From positions 1 to 35,580 of the forward strand of contig CAYPWW010000021.1 of the NCBI GenBank assembly GCA_964414555.1: a stretch of 35,580 nucleotides of DNA, in the 5' to 3' direction. Below are positions 34,245 through 35,580 of the stretch, piece by piece. Below the pieces are notes generated by a model. It was not told the DNA's origin. It made no database searches and saw only the letters and a list, made by a program, of their open reading frames with translations. The translations under genes were made by a program, and so were the position numbers. Position 1 is the stretch's first letter. Each line of letters begins with the position of its first letter. The stretch comes from Litorimonas sp964414555 (GTDB lineage Bacteria > Pseudomonadota > Alphaproteobacteria > Caulobacterales > Maricaulaceae).

Positions 34245-34454
34245 ATGTCGATTTGGTCAATTTTGCAGGGTGTGCCTGAGGTGTGAGCAGGGTCTGCTCA
34301 AGTCCTGCAGTGTGGCATCACGCAGGGCTTGGCAGGGTGAAAAGCCCATGCTAAGGGCGGCGCGAGTTCAGCGGAGCCCGTCAAAAAGGCATCGCATTTA
34401 CCCCGTAAAACTGAAGGTTTTTCGACCTTCTCACCTGATCAGGAACGAGCTGTC
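34245..34454 (+). promoter_or_regulatory. Leader region of the ATP synthase operon with successive hairpins
   Basis: This 210-base stretch has no convincing gene. It contains several possible stems: TGAGCAG/CTGCTCA (34284-34300), GGGCTT/AAGCCC with an 11-base loop directly after it, and GAAGGT/ACCTTC (34413-34430) close to the atpH start. It probably holds the promoter and 5' leader of the atp operon. I could not pick out a clear -35/-10 pair, and no known RNA family was recognised. Confidence 0.35.
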
Positions 34455-35012
34455 TTGTCCGATACTGATGTCATCACCGGTGAAGCGCCTGTCCGTTATG
34501 CACAGGCCCTTCTCGACCTCGCGGAAGACGCGAAATCTCTCACCCGTGTTGAGAAAGATCTCAAGTCTTTCAATAAGATGCTGGCAAGTTCGCAAGATTT
34601 ACAGCGTTTGGTCGCAAGCCCTGCCTTCGGAGTAGAGGATAAAGTGAAAGCGCTGACAGCCGTTGCGAAGAAAGCCAAGCTCTCAGCCCTGACGACTCAA
34701 TTCATCGGAACGGTCGCCGGCAATAATCGCGCAGGCGAGCTAAAGGGAATCATCTCGGCCTTCACGGACCTTCTCGCGAAACGTCGCGGGACTCAGGTCG
34801 CAAAAGTCACCAGCGCCCAGAAACTGACAGCGGCACAGCTGACGTCTATTAAGACGCAGCTGAAAAAATCCGCAGGTCAGGCCGTCAATATTGAAACAAC
34901 TGTCGACCCAGATTTGCTCGGTGGTTTTGTCGTGCGTCTCGGTTCGCGACTGTACGATAGCTCGCTTAAAACGAAACTCGAAGACATGCGTCTCGCCCTC
35001 AAAGAAACATAG
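34455..35012 (+). CDS. atpH: ATP synthase F1 subunit delta
   Basis: The delta subunit joins the F1 head to the peripheral stalk b-subunits of F-type ATP synthase. The 185-aa protein shows the family core: VRYAQALLDLAEDAKSLTRVEKDL, LVASPAFGVEDKVKALTAV, TTQFIGTVAGNNRAGELKGIISAF. Its conserved end is TVDPDLLGGFVVRLGSRLYDSSLKTKLEDM. The start is TTG at 34455 with AGGAACGAG upstream; no ATG lies near the conserved N terminus. It is followed by atpA after 12 bases, the usual order (atpH-atpA) in alphaproteobacteria, where the F0 genes are elsewhere. Confidence 0.95.
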   Translation: MSDTDVITGEAPVRYAQALLDLAEDAKSLTRVEKDLKSFNKMLASSQDLQRLVASPAFGVEDKVKALTAVAKKAKLSALTTQFIGTVAGNNRAGELKGIISAFTDLLAKRRGTQVAKVTSAQKLTAAQLTSIKTQLKKSAGQAVNIETTVDPDLLGGFVVRLGSRLYDSSLKTKLEDMRLALKET

Positions 35013-35024
35013 AGGACACACCCA

Positions 35025-35580
35025 ATGGATATTCGCGCAGCAGAGATCTCCACGATCCTCAAGCAACAAATCAAAGGCTTCGGTAAAGAGGCCAAAGTTT
35101 CAGATTTTGGACAGGTCCTGTCCGTTGGTGACGGCATCGCCCGTGTCTATGGTCTGGACAATGTCCGTGCCGGTGAGATGGTCGAGTTCCCCGGTGGCAT
35201 TAAAGGCATGGCGCTGAACCTCGAAACTGACAACGTCGGTGTTGTGATCTTCGGCGATGACCGCGGCATTAAAGAGGGTGACACTGTCAAACGTCTCGGC
35301 GAGATCGTGGACGTCCCTGTCGGTAAAGGCCTGCTGGGCCGTGTTGTGAACCCGCTAGGTGAGCCGATCGACGGAAAAGGCCCGATCGAAGCCACAGAGC
35401 GCCGCCGCGTCGATGTCAAAGCTCCCGGCATTATGCCACGCCAAGGCGTGCATGAGCCTGTGCAGACCGGCATTAAAGCCATCGACGCCCTGATCCCTGT
35501 TGGCCGTGGCCAGCGAGAGCTGATCATTGGTGACCGTCAGACAGGTAAGACAGCCGTCGCGGTTGATGCGATCCTGAACC
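35025..35580 (+). CDS. atpA: ATP synthase F1 subunit alpha, 5' part
   Basis: The alpha subunit forms the F1 hexamer with beta. About 185 residues are visible before the window ends. They include the start MDIRAAEISTILKQQIKGFG, the N-terminal beta-barrel (SVGDGIARVYGLDNVRAGEMVEFPGGIKGMALNLE) and the beginning of the nucleotide-binding domain with Walker A GDRQTGKTAVAVD. The ATG at 35025 lies 12 bases behind the atpH stop, with GAGGACAC as ribosome site. The gene is intact as far as seen and runs off the edge. Confidence 0.97.
   Translation, partial: MDIRAAEISTILKQQIKGFGKEAKVSDFGQVLSVGDGIARVYGLDNVRAGEMVEFPGGIKGMALNLETDNVGVVIFGDDRGIKEGDTVKRLGEIVDVPVGKGLLGRVVNPLGEPIDGKGPIEATERRRVDVKAPGIMPRQGVHEPVQTGIKAIDALIPVGRGQRELIIGDRQTGKTAVAVDAILN

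Noticed and set aside
34270..34635. 121-codon frame across the atp leader into atpH
   Set aside because: Half of it lies in a different frame over atpH, and the N-terminal part is Arg/Ser-rich without a ribosome site or homology signal.

Overview
The window is a chromosomal segment of an alphaproteobacterium, most likely a marine, Caulobacter-related lineage (Hyphomonadaceae/Maricaulales-like; family level is inference). The signs are an NDUFA12-type complex I accessory subunit followed by a DUF2155 gene, a BamF (DUF3035) lipoprotein behind lspA, a non-discriminating type AspRS, an atpH-atpA operon start downstream of priA, and a large TonB-dependent receptor. The coding sequence is moderately GC-rich and densely packed. 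No tRNA, rRNA, CRISPR, integrase or transposase was seen, and no gene-free stretch exceeds about 300 bases.

Layout. 1-2074: a thiolase cut by the window edge and a membrane fatty acid desaturase broken by a 100-N assembly gap, both on the minus strand. 2256-5938: S1/P1 nuclease, aspS, NDUFA12-like gene and DUF2155 gene on the plus strand. 5928-7291: a visibly AT-rich island inserted between the DUF2155 gene and parE. It holds a putative lipoprotein and a broken HExxH metallopeptidase-like fragment. 7292-15291: parE, glnE and a large autotransporter in one minus-strand series. 15456-18577: lspA, bamF and mutL on the plus strand. 18581-19003: an orphan gene of unlike composition. 19052-22060: rsmD-rluB (minus) divergent from tadA-EamA transporter (plus). 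22027-24068: TauE/SafE permease (minus) divergent from a long coiled-coil protein (plus). 24178-27752: LysM lipoprotein (minus), then a penicillin-acylase-like lipoprotein and a PepSY membrane protein. 27764-30629: fsa divergent from priA. 30622-34192: a small membrane protein (minus), then a TonB-dependent receptor (plus) with a strong terminator. 34455 to the end: atpH and the start of atpA.

Most genes are housekeeping: translation fidelity (aspS, tadA, rsmD, rluB), DNA maintenance (parE, mutL, priA), nitrogen control (glnE), envelope assembly (lspA, bamF, autotransporter, LysM lipoprotein) and energy (complex I accessory, ATP synthase). The part least explained by known function is the AT-rich island after parE. 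Its two reading frames overlap by GTGA, and the fragment carries HEAVH followed one codon later by an in-frame amber codon. Together they resemble a decayed toxin tip plus an immunity-like lipoprotein, which is a hypothesis. Other points of note are near-palindromic operators upstream of the thiolase and the autotransporter, an autotransporter-glnE junction of only one sense codon, and a PriA that has lost one of its two zinc-binding sites.
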